From: Candidatus Dojkabacteria bacterium
GTDB taxonomy: Bacteria; Patescibacteria; Dojkabacteria; B142; JAFGFJ01
DNA: 64,000 bases
Direction of reading: 5' to 3'
NCBI GenBank assembly: GCA_016931155.1
Contig: JAFGFJ010000006.1
Location: 186,001 to 250,000, forward strand
The notes beneath the pieces were generated by a model that was given only the letters and a program-made list of their open reading frames with translations, was not told the origin of the DNA and did no database searches. A program made the translations under genes and the position numbers. Of the stretch, positions 35,018 through 44,484 are shown in pieces (positions within the stretch are counted from its first letter, which is position 1; each line of letters opens with the position of its first letter).

Positions 35018-36454
35018 ATGTCTATATACGAACCAGTAATCGGTCTTGAGGTTCATCTTCAGACTAAGACAAAATCGAAAATGTTCTGCGGTTGTTCCTC
35101 AAACTATTTTGGAAGTGAGCCGAATACCAGGACTTGTCCAGTCTGTTTGGGTTTGCCTGGAGCTCTTCCCGTACCAAATGAAAAAGCGATTGAACATACT
35201 CTCAAACTTGCTCTTGCACTCAATTGTTCTATTAACAAAAAGAGTAAATTTGACAGAAAGAATTATTTTTTCCATGACCTACCAAAGGGCTATCAGATTT
35301 CGCAGTATGACCTTCCAATAGGTTACGATGGCTGGGTGGAAATTGAGGTCAGAGATGACAGCAAAAGGATCAGGATAAAAAGGGTTCATCAGGAAGAAGA
35401 TACAGCGAAGACAATTAATGAAGGGGAAAATTTGCTGATCGATTTTAACAAGTCAGGTGTACCTCTTACTGAAATAGTAACAAAGACCGATTTTGAATCG
35501 ATTGAAGAAGTTATAAAATTTGCCAAAAGAATGAGGCAAATAGTTCGCTATCTTGATGTAAGCGATGCTGACATGGAAAAAGGCCAGATGAGATTTGAAC
35601 TGAATATGAGTTTGAGAAAACAAGGAGAGAAGCAATTGCCCTCATATAAAGTGGAAGTAAAAAATATTGGATCAATTAGTGTTCTCGAAAAAGTAATTAT
35701 TAGGGAAGTAGAAAGACAGACAAAGATTTTGGACGAGGGAGAAATACCTGACCAGGAAACCAGAGGATTGAAAGACATGACTGGAGAGACTGTGTCTCAG
35801 AGAGTGAAAGAAGACTCTGATGATTACAGATACTTTCCCGAGCCGGACATTCCACCACTTGAATTTAGTGATAATTATATTTCTGAAATTAGAAAAACAA
35901 TCCCTGAACTTCCTCACGAAAAGAAAATGAGATTTGAGGAAGAATATGGACTTGATGGGGGAATGGCTGAGGTACTGATCAGTACAAAGGACTTTGCTGA
36001 TTGGTATGAGATGGCATCTGAAGGGAAAAAGAAAGAACAGGCGATTGATATTGCAAGCTGGATAATTGGAGACCTGAAAAAACTTATGACGGCAAAAAAA
36101 GTCAGTTTGAAAAAATTGAAAATAAAACCTGTTCATATTTCGAAAATTTCAGAAATGGTCTCTTCCGGCATAATCTCAGGTACGACAGGTAAACAAATAC
36201 TTGAAGAAAGCTTTGATACAGGAAAAGATCCTGAGATAATTGTAAAAGAAAGAAATCTCGGACAGATAGGCGATAAAGAGGAAATTGAGGAAGTAGCAAG
36301 TAGAATAATAGAGAAAAATCCGAAAGTTGTCAGTGATTATAAAAACAAAAATGAAAATGCGTTAAAATATCTTGTCGGGCAAGTTATGAGGGAGACGAAA
36401 GGAAGGGCAAACCCGAAATTAACAGAAGAAATTTTAAAAAGCATATTAGAGTAA
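35018..36454 (+). CDS. gatB: Asp-tRNA(Asn)/Glu-tRNA(Gln) amidotransferase subunit B
   Basis: 478 aa, full length. Starts YEPVIGLEVHLQT; the zinc site CGCSSNYFGSEPNTRTCPVC is complete; the catalytic-core motif DLPKGYQISQYDLPI and the C-terminal YqeY-like tail domain (EVASRIIEKNPKVV...LVGQVMRETKGRANP, in parts) are present. With GatA and GatC, which are not in this window, it amidates mischarged Glu-tRNA(Gln) or Asp-tRNA(Asn). Confidence 0.96.
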   Translation: MSIYEPVIGLEVHLQTKTKSKMFCGCSSNYFGSEPNTRTCPVCLGLPGALPVPNEKAIEHTLKLALALNCSINKKSKFDRKNYFFHDLPKGYQISQYDLPIGYDGWVEIEVRDDSKRIRIKRVHQEEDTAKTINEGENLLIDFNKSGVPLTEIVTKTDFESIEEVIKFAKRMRQIVRYLDVSDADMEKGQMRFELNMSLRKQGEKQLPSYKVEVKNIGSISVLEKVIIREVERQTKILDEGEIPDQETRGLKDMTGETVSQRVKEDSDDYRYFPEPDIPPLEFSDNYISEIRKTIPELPHEKKMRFEEEYGLDGGMAEVLISTKDFADWYEMASEGKKKEQAIDIASWIIGDLKKLMTAKKVSLKKLKIKPVHISKISEMVSSGIISGTTGKQILEESFDTGKDPEIIVKERNLGQIGDKEEIEEVASRIIEKNPKVVSDYKNKNENALKYLVGQVMRETKGRANPKLTEEILKSILE

Positions 36455-37057
36455 ATGCATAAAAATTTTAGACTTCTTACTACAATAACTTTATTAGTAA
36501 TACTGTTAAGTATTATGATTATATGGCTTTTTTCTGGAAACTTGAGGCTAAAAGCTAAAGAACAGGAGACCATATCGGTGGGAGGAGAAACGACACTTTC
36601 TTTGAGTATAAAACAGCTTACTCAGGATCCGAAAACAAAAGAGATTCCCCTTGCCCTTTCTATTGTTTCAACAAAAGACTCAGACAGAGTACAGGTCACA
36701 TGGGAAGTTCCAAAAGAAATGGAAATTATTGGAGAAAGTTCATTTTTTACAACAGTTAAAGTTGGTACTCCGAGAGTTATTCAGACAAATTTCCTCGTTC
36801 ATAGTGCAGGAAGATTTGAAGTAAAGGCAAAGGTTCAGATTTTTGGTGCAGATGTAAATTATGTAAGCTCAACAAGTTATACAGTTCCTGTCGGGAATAC
36901 ACTTGAAGTATTACCACTCAGTGATGAATATCTTGCAGCAAAGAGGAGTTATCAGACACAGGAAGTACTGAAGTATCTTGGAATTGGTTCAGTTATTTTG
37001 GCTGTGGTAGTGGTAGGGGGAATTGTATTTGTAAAATGGTTAAATGCTGAAGATTAA
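36455..37057 (+). CDS. Hypothetical bitopic membrane protein
   Basis: 200 aa starting directly after the gatB stop. It has an N-terminal helix (residues about 8-24), an extracytoplasmic beta-rich part with an immunoglobulin-like feel (ETTLSLSIKQL, VQVTWEVPKEMEII, GRFEVKAKVQIF) and a C-terminal helix (IGSVILAVVVVGGIVFV). No family recognised. The tight packing suggests co-expression with gatB and the next gene. Confidence 0.6.
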   Translation: MHKNFRLLTTITLLVILLSIMIIWLFSGNLRLKAKEQETISVGGETTLSLSIKQLTQDPKTKEIPLALSIVSTKDSDRVQVTWEVPKEMEIIGESSFFTTVKVGTPRVIQTNFLVHSAGRFEVKAKVQIFGADVNYVSSTSYTVPVGNTLEVLPLSDEYLAAKRSYQTQEVLKYLGIGSVILAVVVVGGIVFVKWLNAED

Positions 37058-37073
37058 ATTATTAATATTTTTT

Positions 37074-37412
37074 ATGGCAATGGAAGTAAAACCAATAACA
37101 GAAGCAAAAGTGAAAACAAAAAAACAAACTGCTGCTGCAAAACAGCCTTTCGATGCAGTTGCTGAAGCGAAAGAAACTGCAACAACCACCCTGAAACTTA
37201 TTATTTCTTCTCTTACTCTTGTTGCAGGTCTTGCATGGAATCAGGTGATAAAAAAATTTGCTGAAGTATACATTGCGAGTTGGTTCAAAGACTTCGGTGA
37301 GCTTGTTGGACTTTTAATTTACGCTATTGTTTTGACTGTTGTAACAGTGCTTGTGATAGGAAGATTGAGGGTAGTAGACTCAAGAATCAAAGCTAAGAAA
37401 GAAGAGAAATGA
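37074..37412 (+). CDS. DUF5654 family small membrane protein
   Basis: 112 aa from ATG 37074; ATG 37080 is also possible. A charged Ala/Lys-rich N terminus, then two helices (LKLIISSLTLVAGLAWNQVI and LVGLLIYAIVLTVVTVLVIG) and a basic tail. This pattern matches small DUF5654 proteins frequent in CPR bacteria and archaea; role unknown. Overlaps tsaE by 4 nt. Confidence 0.65.
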   Translation: MAMEVKPITEAKVKTKKQTAAAKQPFDAVAEAKETATTTLKLIISSLTLVAGLAWNQVIKKFAEVYIASWFKDFGELVGLLIYAIVLTVVTVLVIGRLRVVDSRIKAKKEEK

Positions 37413-37903
37413 TCATACTTTCTTTTTCAAGTATTAAGGAAACAGAGGAGCTCGCTGGTCAGTTGGCTTCAAAACTCGATGGCGGGGAAGTGATATTTCT
37501 TGAAGGAGAATTGGGTGCAGGAAAAACACTTTTTGTTAAATTTCTGGCAAAACATCTTGGTGTAAGTGAAACAGTAAAAAGTCCTACTTTTGTATTGTTC
37601 CAGAAATATGAGGGCGAAAAGCTGGGCATTTATCATTTCGACCTTTACAGGCTGGAAGATCAGCTCAAGAAAAAATCCATTACTATGGAGGAGATAGGAA
37701 TTAGTGAGGCTTTGAATGATACAAGCGGAGTCGTGGTAATAGAGTGGGCGGATCTCTTGGGGGAGAATGGTTGTGAGAGCAAGATAGGGTCTTATTTACA
37801 GATAAGATTTAACATAAAGGATTATCAGAAAAGAGAAGTTGAAATAATTGGCAAAGGTGAGAAATATATTGGTCTTATGGAGAGCCTGAAAAACAAATTG
37901 TAA
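37409..37903 (+). CDS. tsaE: tRNA t6A threonylcarbamoyltransferase complex ATPase TsaE
   Basis: 164 aa with Walker A GELGAGKTLFVKFLAKHLG (about residue 32), SPTFVLFQKYEG and the HFDLYRLED motif, ending in VVVIEWADLLGE. With TsaB, TsaC and TsaD it makes t6A on ANN-decoding tRNAs. Followed by tsaB at 10 nt. Confidence 0.93.
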   Translation: MIILSFSSIKETEELAGQLASKLDGGEVIFLEGELGAGKTLFVKFLAKHLGVSETVKSPTFVLFQKYEGEKLGIYHFDLYRLEDQLKKKSITMEEIGISEALNDTSGVVVIEWADLLGENGCESKIGSYLQIRFNIKDYQKREVEIIGKGEKYIGLMESLKNKL

Positions 37904-37913
37904 ATTATTTTTT

Positions 37914-38645
37914 ATGATCCTTAATATTAAATACTTGCTCGCAATACAAACAGCAGAGTTCCCCAATTCTGTAGCGCTTTTTAATGAGAAAGGAGGTCTT
38001 GTTGATGAAAGGGTTATTGAGGTGAAGGGAAAAAGTGAAAAACTTCTTGGTGAAATGACAAAGGATCTGATAAAAAAGAATGGAATCACTTTTGATTCCA
38101 TTCAGACTCTGGCAGTCTGTCTCGGACCGGGTTCTTACACCGGTCTTCGGGCGGGAGTCGCTTTTGCGAAAGGGCTTTGTCAATTTAGCGGAATAAGACT
38201 TGTCGGCGTTGATATTTTTGAGGCCTTTGACGAAAAGGGGATAAAAGACGGAATATTTTTACTTGATGCAAAGAACAGGAGGGTCTATTACAAAATCGGT
38301 GACAAAATAAAAGTCAATAATATTGAAAAGGCCTTAGTTGACCTGGAGGTTTTGAATGAACCGAAGACGTTGGATGAAGCGAAGGCTTTGAATGAACCGA
38401 AGACCCTGGACGAACCGAAGGTAAACAAAACAAAACTCTTCGGGAACGGAGCGAAAGAAAACGAGAGTTTTATAGCTGGGAAGCTGGGAAAAGATATTGT
38501 CTCAAATATTTCTGATGAGAATCTGGTGAACGCAGAATTTATAGGTCGAGCGGCGTTGAAGAAGAAAAGACCTGATTCGGTTTTTGAGTTGAAACCCATA
38601 TATGTTCAGGAGGCAAATATTACAATAAAAAATAATGCAGATTAA
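37914..38645 (+). CDS. tsaB: tRNA t6A protein TsaB with a repeat insertion
   Basis: 243 aa. The signature LAVCLGPGSYTGLRAGVAFAKGL (quoted in short: GPGSYTGLRAG) and N-terminal LAIQTAEFPNSVAL give the ASKHA-fold scaffold that holds TsaD and TsaE. Residues about 147-170 are four imperfect 6-aa repeats (LNEPKT, LDEAKA, LNEPKT, LDEPKV), absent from normal TsaB proteins. Overlaps recJ by 11 nt. Confidence 0.9.
   Translation: MILNIKYLLAIQTAEFPNSVALFNEKGGLVDERVIEVKGKSEKLLGEMTKDLIKKNGITFDSIQTLAVCLGPGSYTGLRAGVAFAKGLCQFSGIRLVGVDIFEAFDEKGIKDGIFLLDAKNRRVYYKIGDKIKVNNIEKALVDLEVLNEPKTLDEAKALNEPKTLDEPKVNKTKLFGNGAKENESFIAGKLGKDIVSNISDENLVNAEFIGRAALKKKRPDSVFELKPIYVQEANITIKNNAD
38352..38423 (+). repeat. Four 18-bp in-frame tandem repeats inside tsaB
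   Basis: Units start at 38352, 38370, 38388 and 38406. Units 1 and 3 are nearly identical (TTGAATGAACCGAAGAC plus one base), and units 2 and 4 are variants, so a 36-bp pair was probably duplicated. Each unit encodes six residues and the frame is kept. Confidence 0.85.
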
Positions 38646-40335
38646 TCTTGCTCCAGAAATTTCTTCAAATGTATCGAAGAATCTCTCGATGTATCCAGAG
38701 ATTATAAGGCAACTTTTGTTCAATAGAGGAATTGAGAATGAGCAAAGTGCAAAAGTATTTTTCGATCCAAAGAAAGAATTTGGTGATCCTTTTTTGCTTT
38801 ACGGAATGGACAGGGCGGTAGAAGCTATTTTGAAAGCGGTCAGGGAAAAAAAGAAAATTTTTATTCACGGTGATTATGATGTCGATGGAGTTTGTGCAAC
38901 TTCGCTGATCTGGGATTATCTTTATCGCGAACTAAAGGCTGATGTCCTTCCTTACATCCCCAGCCGTTTTGAGGAAGGTTATGGTATGACAGATTCGAGC
39001 ATTAACCAGATTGTGGAAAATGGTGGACAACTTATCATTTCTGTCGATTGCGGAGTGAAAGATATAGAGCTGGTGAGGAAATTTAAAAAGGGAAAAGGAT
39101 TGGAATTCATTATTACAGATCATCATACCCTGCTTCAGGACAAGAAAGGCAATAGTGTTGTTTCAGAAGGAGCAATTGCAGTAATACATCCGAGCCATCC
39201 AAAGAGTAAATATAAGTTTAAAGAGCTTTGCGGAACTGCAGTTGCCTGGAAATTGGTGTGTGCAATTTCGAGTAATCTTGGAAAAAGTGTTTTGAAAAAT
39301 GATAAATATCTTGAGCTTGTTGCACTTGCGACATCCTGTGATGTTATGCCCCTTGTTGGAGAAAATAGAGCAATTGTAAAATTTGGGCTTGAAAAACTCA
39401 AAGATACAGATATTATAGGACTTAGAATTCTTATGCTTGAGGCAGGGATAGACCTTCAAAAAATTGAAGCATATCATTTAGGTTTTGTAATTGGACCAAG
39501 AATAAATGCGGCAGGAAGAATTGAACATGCAATGGATGCTCTCCGTCTGCTTACAACGACTGATACAGAGAAAGCAAGAGAATATGCGGAAAAACTCTCA
39601 AAATTGAATCTTAAAAGACAGGAGATAACTCAAGAGTTGATTGCCAAAGCTGAAGAGCAGATTCTCGCAAAAGGAAAAGAGAAAAAATTGTATTTTGTGT
39701 GGGGCGTGGAATGGCCAGAAGGGGTAGTTGGTCTCGTTGCCGGAAAGCTTACCGAGAAATATAGCAGACCTGTGATTGTTGCTACAAAAAACAGAGAAGA
39801 AGTGAAAGGATCTGCCAGAAGTACAAGTGCTCTAAATATTGTGGAAGCAATAGGAAATTACTCCCATATTTTGGAAAGGTTTGGCGGGCACTCACAGGCT
39901 GCAGGATTTTCTTTGAAACCTGAGCATTTAGAATTATTTATTGAGAATCTTGAAAAATATGCGGAGGAGACTCTGACGGAAGAAGACGTGGCAGGTTCGG
40001 TAAATGTTGATATGAGCTTAGACCTTTCCGATATTACGATTGAACTTGCTGAGTGGCTTGAGAAGTTTAAGCCTTTCGGGTTTGAAAATATTACTCCGTC
40101 ATTTCTGCTGGAAAATGTCCGATTGGTTGAGAAGATGGAAGTTGGGAAGGATGGCGCTCATACACGAGCTGTAGTTGAGCAGGATGGCAAAAGGCTTGTC
40201 GGCATAGGTTTCTTTATGTCAGAGAAGTTTAAAAATATCGAAGTTGGAGATGAAATATCGCTTTGCAGTACCATTGAGCTGGATGAGTGGAATGAACAGA
40301 GAAGAGTGCAGATGAAGATTAAAAATATAGTATAA
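38635..40335 (+). CDS. recJ: Single-stranded-DNA exonuclease RecJ
   Basis: 566 aa. DHH phosphoesterase motifs: IHGDYDVDGVCATSL (about residue 78), ISVDCGVKD, ITDHHT, then the DHHA1 domain with GSARSTSALNIVEAI and FGGHSQAAGFSL, and a C-terminal OB domain. It degrades 5' single strands in recombination and repair. Last gene of the tsaE-tsaB-recJ cluster. Confidence 0.95.
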   Translation: MQINLAPEISSNVSKNLSMYPEIIRQLLFNRGIENEQSAKVFFDPKKEFGDPFLLYGMDRAVEAILKAVREKKKIFIHGDYDVDGVCATSLIWDYLYRELKADVLPYIPSRFEEGYGMTDSSINQIVENGGQLIISVDCGVKDIELVRKFKKGKGLEFIITDHHTLLQDKKGNSVVSEGAIAVIHPSHPKSKYKFKELCGTAVAWKLVCAISSNLGKSVLKNDKYLELVALATSCDVMPLVGENRAIVKFGLEKLKDTDIIGLRILMLEAGIDLQKIEAYHLGFVIGPRINAAGRIEHAMDALRLLTTTDTEKAREYAEKLSKLNLKRQEITQELIAKAEEQILAKGKEKKLYFVWGVEWPEGVVGLVAGKLTEKYSRPVIVATKNREEVKGSARSTSALNIVEAIGNYSHILERFGGHSQAAGFSLKPEHLELFIENLEKYAEETLTEEDVAGSVNVDMSLDLSDITIELAEWLEKFKPFGFENITPSFLLENVRLVEKMEVGKDGAHTRAVVEQDGKRLVGIGFFMSEKFKNIEVGDEISLCSTIELDEWNEQRRVQMKIKNIV

Positions 40336-40394
40336 TGGAATAATTATGGTAGAATCAGTCAATTAACTTCGACTTATGGTCATACGGAGTGCCT

Positions 40395-40880
40395 ATGAAA
40401 TTTCTCCAGAAAAACGCTTACAATATATTTTTATTTATCATTCTACTTCTCAATGTAGTTCCCTGGCTTGCTCCGATTTTTCTACATTTCGGATGGCATG
40501 ATCCAGCGAAAATAGTATATAGAATTTACTCCTTTTTTTGTCATCAAATAGCGTGGAGATCATTGCATGTCTACGATCATCAGTGCGCCTGGTGCACTCG
40601 TGATACAGCAATATGGGGTGCTTTTCTGCTGGTAGCATTACTTGTTAAGTTTAGAAAAACAAAGGGACTCAAATGGTACTGGATTATTCCATTTATTATT
40701 CCTATTGCTCTTGATGGGGGAATTCAAACAATTGCTACCGTTTTAGGTTATGAAAGTGAGGAGCCGTTTTATACAAGTACTAATTTTGTGAGAGCTACCA
40801 CAGGTGCGATTTTTGGTATTGGACTTGGAATGACTCTTTTGCCGACTTTAAAAAATGACATGGAATATGAAGAAGCATAG
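40395..40880 (+). CDS. DUF2085 membrane protein
   Basis: 161 aa from ATG 40395; a GTG at 40389 is possible. Four or so helices and the family signature FCHQIAWRS...HVYDHQCAWCTRDTAIWG (quoted in parts), which carries conserved His and Cys likely to bind metal. Function unknown. Confidence 0.88.
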   Translation: MKFLQKNAYNIFLFIILLLNVVPWLAPIFLHFGWHDPAKIVYRIYSFFCHQIAWRSLHVYDHQCAWCTRDTAIWGAFLLVALLVKFRKTKGLKWYWIIPFIIPIALDGGIQTIATVLGYESEEPFYTSTNFVRATTGAIFGIGLGMTLLPTLKNDMEYEEA

Positions 40881-41139
40881 AGCAATTAAAAAACTTTTAG
40901 AAAATGATTGGACATGGGTCGTGATAATTTTTATTGTAACTATGATGGGTTACATCTTTCTGGTGCAAGTCTGGAAAAATACTTCGTCACTTTATCCACC
41001 TGCGAATTCTTTGGATCATGAAATCAGACTTCCAGAAAATAGGGGGGACTGGCTTGTTCGTAGAGAGAATGGAGTATGCCCATTTGATGCAGGAAAGTTC
41101 AATTTGAAAGATCCTTTCGCAGGTTTTCGAAATTGTTGA
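40867..41139 (+). CDS. Hypothetical single-helix membrane protein
   Basis: 90 aa from ATG 40867; ATG 40855 is an alternative. It has a basic N terminus, one helix (WVVIIFIVTMMGYIFLV) and a short outer part with two Cys (GVCPFDAGKF, FRNC). Overlaps the end of the DUF2085 gene. No family recognised; the overlap and composition support a real gene. Confidence 0.5.
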   Translation: MKKHRAIKKLLENDWTWVVIIFIVTMMGYIFLVQVWKNTSSLYPPANSLDHEIRLPENRGDWLVRRENGVCPFDAGKFNLKDPFAGFRNC

Positions 41140-41432
41140 TTTTTATATGAGGAGGAATTTTATTGTTTCTTTTTAGTATAATCGATCTTAAATCTACGGG
41201 CGAAGCCTGTAGAGTCTCAGTATAACCCGCGAGTTCACCAGAAATTTTTTGTCAACTATCAAACCAACCCGCCCCACGTCATACTATAATCTAATGTCTA
41301 TACCATAAGAAAATCATCTTCGGATGCAAATAAACACAAGCAAATTCAATAAATTCAAATAAACTCTCTTCTTTTTAGTGGAGGAATAGGGTATCTTGTA
41401 TTTATTCTCTGATTAATTTTTATACTTCACTT
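41140..41432. other. Intergenic region with the third copy of the 39-bp repeat
   Basis: 293 bp without a gene. Copy C of the dispersed repeat is at 41187-41225. In this copy TCTACGGGC-GAA-GCCTGTAGA can form a 9-bp stem with one G-T pair. A TATACT -10 at 41421-41426 ends six bases before the ATG of the DUF3160 gene, suggesting a leaderless start. Confidence 0.5.
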
Positions 41433-43742
41433 ATGGCCACACCAGAAAAAATACCTGACCCAATAAAAAAATCCAAAAGTAAATCTGTTCTTCCCGCTGT
41501 ATTATTAATTCTTGTGTTTTCAGCCGGACTTGTTTTTGCCATATATTACTTTTTCATTAAGGGTGAGGCAGAACAAAGTAGTATCTCAGACACACAGGAA
41601 ACACCCGGGGTGTTGGATGTGAGTTATTTAAAGTTTGGGGATTATAATCTACCCGATATTGATGTAACTCCCAACGTAAAAAATTACGAAGTAAAGGAAG
41701 ATTTGTCGAATGTTTTCTATAACAAAAAGGATGATCCGGCAGGAAATTATAAGGCGGTTTTAAACAAAGAGCTGACTTCGAATTTGAAAATTGAACTTGC
41801 TAGAGATAATTTCATTATTACTCCGGGGAAAAATAAAGAATTCTTCAGTGTTTATGAGCAAAACAGATATGACTTTGTGCCAAACTTTGTGACTACGGAT
41901 GCGATTTTGCACACATATCATTTGATATTTGACTCCAGTTTAAAAAATTTGGAGGAAGAGTATCTGTATGAGAACTCAGTCAAACTTTCAGAGAATGCTG
42001 TCCAAAAGTCTTTAGAGCAGTACAACAGTTTTGATGCGGGAGAATTGAAGGACGCAGCAAGAAGAAATGTCGCTTTCTTTTCTGTGGGTGCAAAACTGTT
42101 GAATCCCGAATTTAAAATACCTGCCGAGGTTGCTACAGAAGTCAATAAAGAGCTTGAGATGATAACGGAGCATACCGAAACTGCAGAAATTTCTGAGGTT
42201 ATGGCAATAGGGTTCAGTAATCCGGATTTACTGAACAATCTAAAAGAGGATTACACGCAGTATATCCCGCGTGGTCACTATACAAAATCCGAAGATCTTA
42301 AGAGATATTTCAATGGCATGATGTGGTTTGGAAGGATGACTTTCTTAACAAAAGATAAATCAACAACAATGTCTGCATTTTTGATTGTGGAGGGATTGAA
42401 AGACAATGAATCTGAATTCAAAATCTGGGAAAGCATCTTCTCTGTTGTAAATTTCTTTGTAGGGAAAGCGGATGATTTGACGTACTATGAATATGAAAAG
42501 ATTTATAAGGATAATCTTGGAGGAAGGAAAATATCAGAGGCAACTGCTGAAGATTTGGATAAGCTTTGGGAGGAAGCAAAAAAGCTTGAACCTCCTCAGA
42601 TAAATTCTATCCCAATATTTGATGCAAGTATTCAACCGGACAGGGACAAAGAAATAAAAGGCTTCCGTTTTTTCGGACAGAGATTTACTGTCGATGCGAT
42701 GATATTTCAAAGACTTATGTATCGGGATGTTGAGGAAAAGGAAACCGGTGAGAGGAAAATGCTTCCCAGCTCAATTGAAATTCCAGCTGCAATGGGTGAT
42801 GAAACAGCGAGGGATATTATTAAGAGTGATACTGATTTTTATACTTATCCGAATTATGAATCGCAATTGAAGAAATTGAATGAAAAGATTGTTGCCTATC
42901 CTCAGGATCAGTGGACGCAAAATCTTTACTGGAGCTGGATGTACACATTAAATGGTTTTGTCGGATCGATAAATGAGGGTTATCCTCAGTTTATGAATTC
43001 AACTAAATGGGAAAAGAAAGAATTGAATACTTATGTAGGAAGCTGGACTGAGCTGAAGCACGATACCATCCTCTACAGCAAACAAGCTTATGCTGAGATG
43101 GGAGATGCAGGACCGGTGAGTGCTCCTGATGACCGGGGCTATGTTGAGCCAAATATTGATGTATGGGGAAGATTGCTAGCTCTAACCGGGATGACAAAGG
43201 ACGGGTTGGAGAAGAGAGGTCTTGTTACACGTCTTCAGATAGATGAAGACAGCTATGGGACTTGCTCATATAACGATGACTATAAGAAAAGGATTTATTG
43301 TAGTCTCTCAGAAATGGAGTATGTTCTGGATAATCTGTTGAACATTTCGGTGAAGGAACTTGAAGAAACGGAATTGACAAATGAGGAATATCATTTTATT
43401 AGGAATGTGGGAGGATTTTTGGAAGACATGTTTATGTCAACCCTTAATCCGTCTTCTGACAAGTGGACAGCAGTCACTGACAATCCTGCCATGCTTGTCG
43501 CGGACGTCGCCAGTGATTCAGGTGGTAGTGTGTTGGAGGAAGCAACTGGATACATCTACAACATCTATGTGATTGTTCCGGTGGATGGCAGTTTAAGAAT
43601 TACAAAAGGAGGTGTGTACTCTCAGTATGAATTTGTACATCCGGCAAGTGACAGGCTTACTGATGAGAAATGGAGGGAAATACTTGAGGACGGCAAAGCT
43701 CCTGAAATGAAGAAATGGCAGAAATCATTAATAACTGAATAG
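41433..43742 (+). CDS. DUF3160 secreted/membrane-anchored protein
   Basis: 769 aa. One N-terminal helix (VLPAVLLILVFSAGLVFAIYY) after a Lys-rich stretch, then a single large outer domain with the DUF3160 landmarks NRYDFVPNFVTTDAILHTYHLIFD (in parts: FVPNFVTTD, LHTYHLIF), GMMWFGRM, YWSWMYTLNGF, SWTELKHDTILYSKQ and a C-terminal YNIYVIVPVDG. This family is common in CPR genomes and of unknown function. The conserved HT and KHDT residues suggest a catalytic or metal-binding site, but this is inference. Confidence 0.85.
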   Translation: MATPEKIPDPIKKSKSKSVLPAVLLILVFSAGLVFAIYYFFIKGEAEQSSISDTQETPGVLDVSYLKFGDYNLPDIDVTPNVKNYEVKEDLSNVFYNKKDDPAGNYKAVLNKELTSNLKIELARDNFIITPGKNKEFFSVYEQNRYDFVPNFVTTDAILHTYHLIFDSSLKNLEEEYLYENSVKLSENAVQKSLEQYNSFDAGELKDAARRNVAFFSVGAKLLNPEFKIPAEVATEVNKELEMITEHTETAEISEVMAIGFSNPDLLNNLKEDYTQYIPRGHYTKSEDLKRYFNGMMWFGRMTFLTKDKSTTMSAFLIVEGLKDNESEFKIWESIFSVVNFFVGKADDLTYYEYEKIYKDNLGGRKISEATAEDLDKLWEEAKKLEPPQINSIPIFDASIQPDRDKEIKGFRFFGQRFTVDAMIFQRLMYRDVEEKETGERKMLPSSIEIPAAMGDETARDIIKSDTDFYTYPNYESQLKKLNEKIVAYPQDQWTQNLYWSWMYTLNGFVGSINEGYPQFMNSTKWEKKELNTYVGSWTELKHDTILYSKQAYAEMGDAGPVSAPDDRGYVEPNIDVWGRLLALTGMTKDGLEKRGLVTRLQIDEDSYGTCSYNDDYKKRIYCSLSEMEYVLDNLLNISVKELEETELTNEEYHFIRNVGGFLEDMFMSTLNPSSDKWTAVTDNPAMLVADVASDSGGSVLEEATGYIYNIYVIVPVDGSLRITKGGVYSQYEFVHPASDRLTDEKWREILEDGKAPEMKKWQKSLITE

Positions 43743-43816
43743 ATTGAACAGATAAATGAAAAAGTTGAATGAGGTTGCTGAAATGTCTGAATAATCTGAA
43801 TAAATAGAACAGATAA

Positions 43817-44410
43817 ATGAGAAAGTGGCTGGTTCCGATAATCCTGATTACGATGATCGGTGTTTTGTCGTTTCTTGCCCTGTTCCTCCCAAAACTTACC
43901 GGGTCGCTTTTTGGCTCCTGGCCAAGTAAATCCCAGGTCTACGATTTCGACTCTGATGGTGTTGTAGAAAAAGTGATAATGGAGGCGGGTCGTTTATATG
44001 TTGAGTCGGAAGGGGTGAGAATATTTTCTTCGTCAAGTGAGCAGAAGGTAAATGATTTTGAGATTGGGGATATCAATAATGATGGCAAAGATGAGCTTTG
44101 TTTCGGTTTTTGGAGAGTTGGGGATTATGGCAAGAATAGACCTTACGCAAAAGCCAGAAGAGATCCACTAAAATCCTATCATTTGTATCTTTATGAGTAC
44201 CTTAAAGAGCAAAAAGTCTTCCACCTTTTGTGGGGATCCTCAACTTTGCCTGAGCCAATTTATGATATGGAAATAGTAAATAACGGGCAAGAAAATTTTC
44301 TCAAAGTCAGCGAGGGGACTTATGAAGATTATGATAGAGATGGTTTTATCAGGCCAGTAAAAACTACTGAGTGGGTTTGGAACGAATGGTGGTTTGAGGA
44401 GGCGGAATAG
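43817..44410 (+). CDS. Membrane-anchored protein with calcium-loop (VCBS/FG-GAP-like) motifs
   Basis: 197 aa: a leading helix (LVPIILITMIGVLSFLALFL) and two Asp-rich loops, DFDSDGVVEK and DINNDGKDELCF, that look like calcium-binding FG-GAP or dockerin-type repeats. Trp-rich C terminus. No precise family. The 74 bp upstream contain a near-duplicate of GAACAGATAAATGA.AAAG, so the start region was partly copied. Confidence 0.55.
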   Translation: MRKWLVPIILITMIGVLSFLALFLPKLTGSLFGSWPSKSQVYDFDSDGVVEKVIMEAGRLYVESEGVRIFSSSSEQKVNDFEIGDINNDGKDELCFGFWRVGDYGKNRPYAKARRDPLKSYHLYLYEYLKEQKVFHLLWGSSTLPEPIYDMEIVNNGQENFLKVSEGTYEDYDRDGFIRPVKTTEWVWNEWWFEEAE

Positions 44411-44464
44411 TATACTAATCCTAAAATCGCTGATTATACTTATTATTATCTTGGATTAATATAC
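44410..44464. repeat. Long inverted repeat between convergent genes
   Basis: GTATACTAATCC (44410-44421) pairs with GGATTAATATAC (44453-44464) at 11 of 12 positions, with a 31-nt loop. It lies between the convergent calcium-loop gene and glyA. It could stop transcription from both sides, but no strong T run follows. Confidence 0.45.
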
Positions 44465-44484
44465 AATTTGATTCATTTGTTTGA

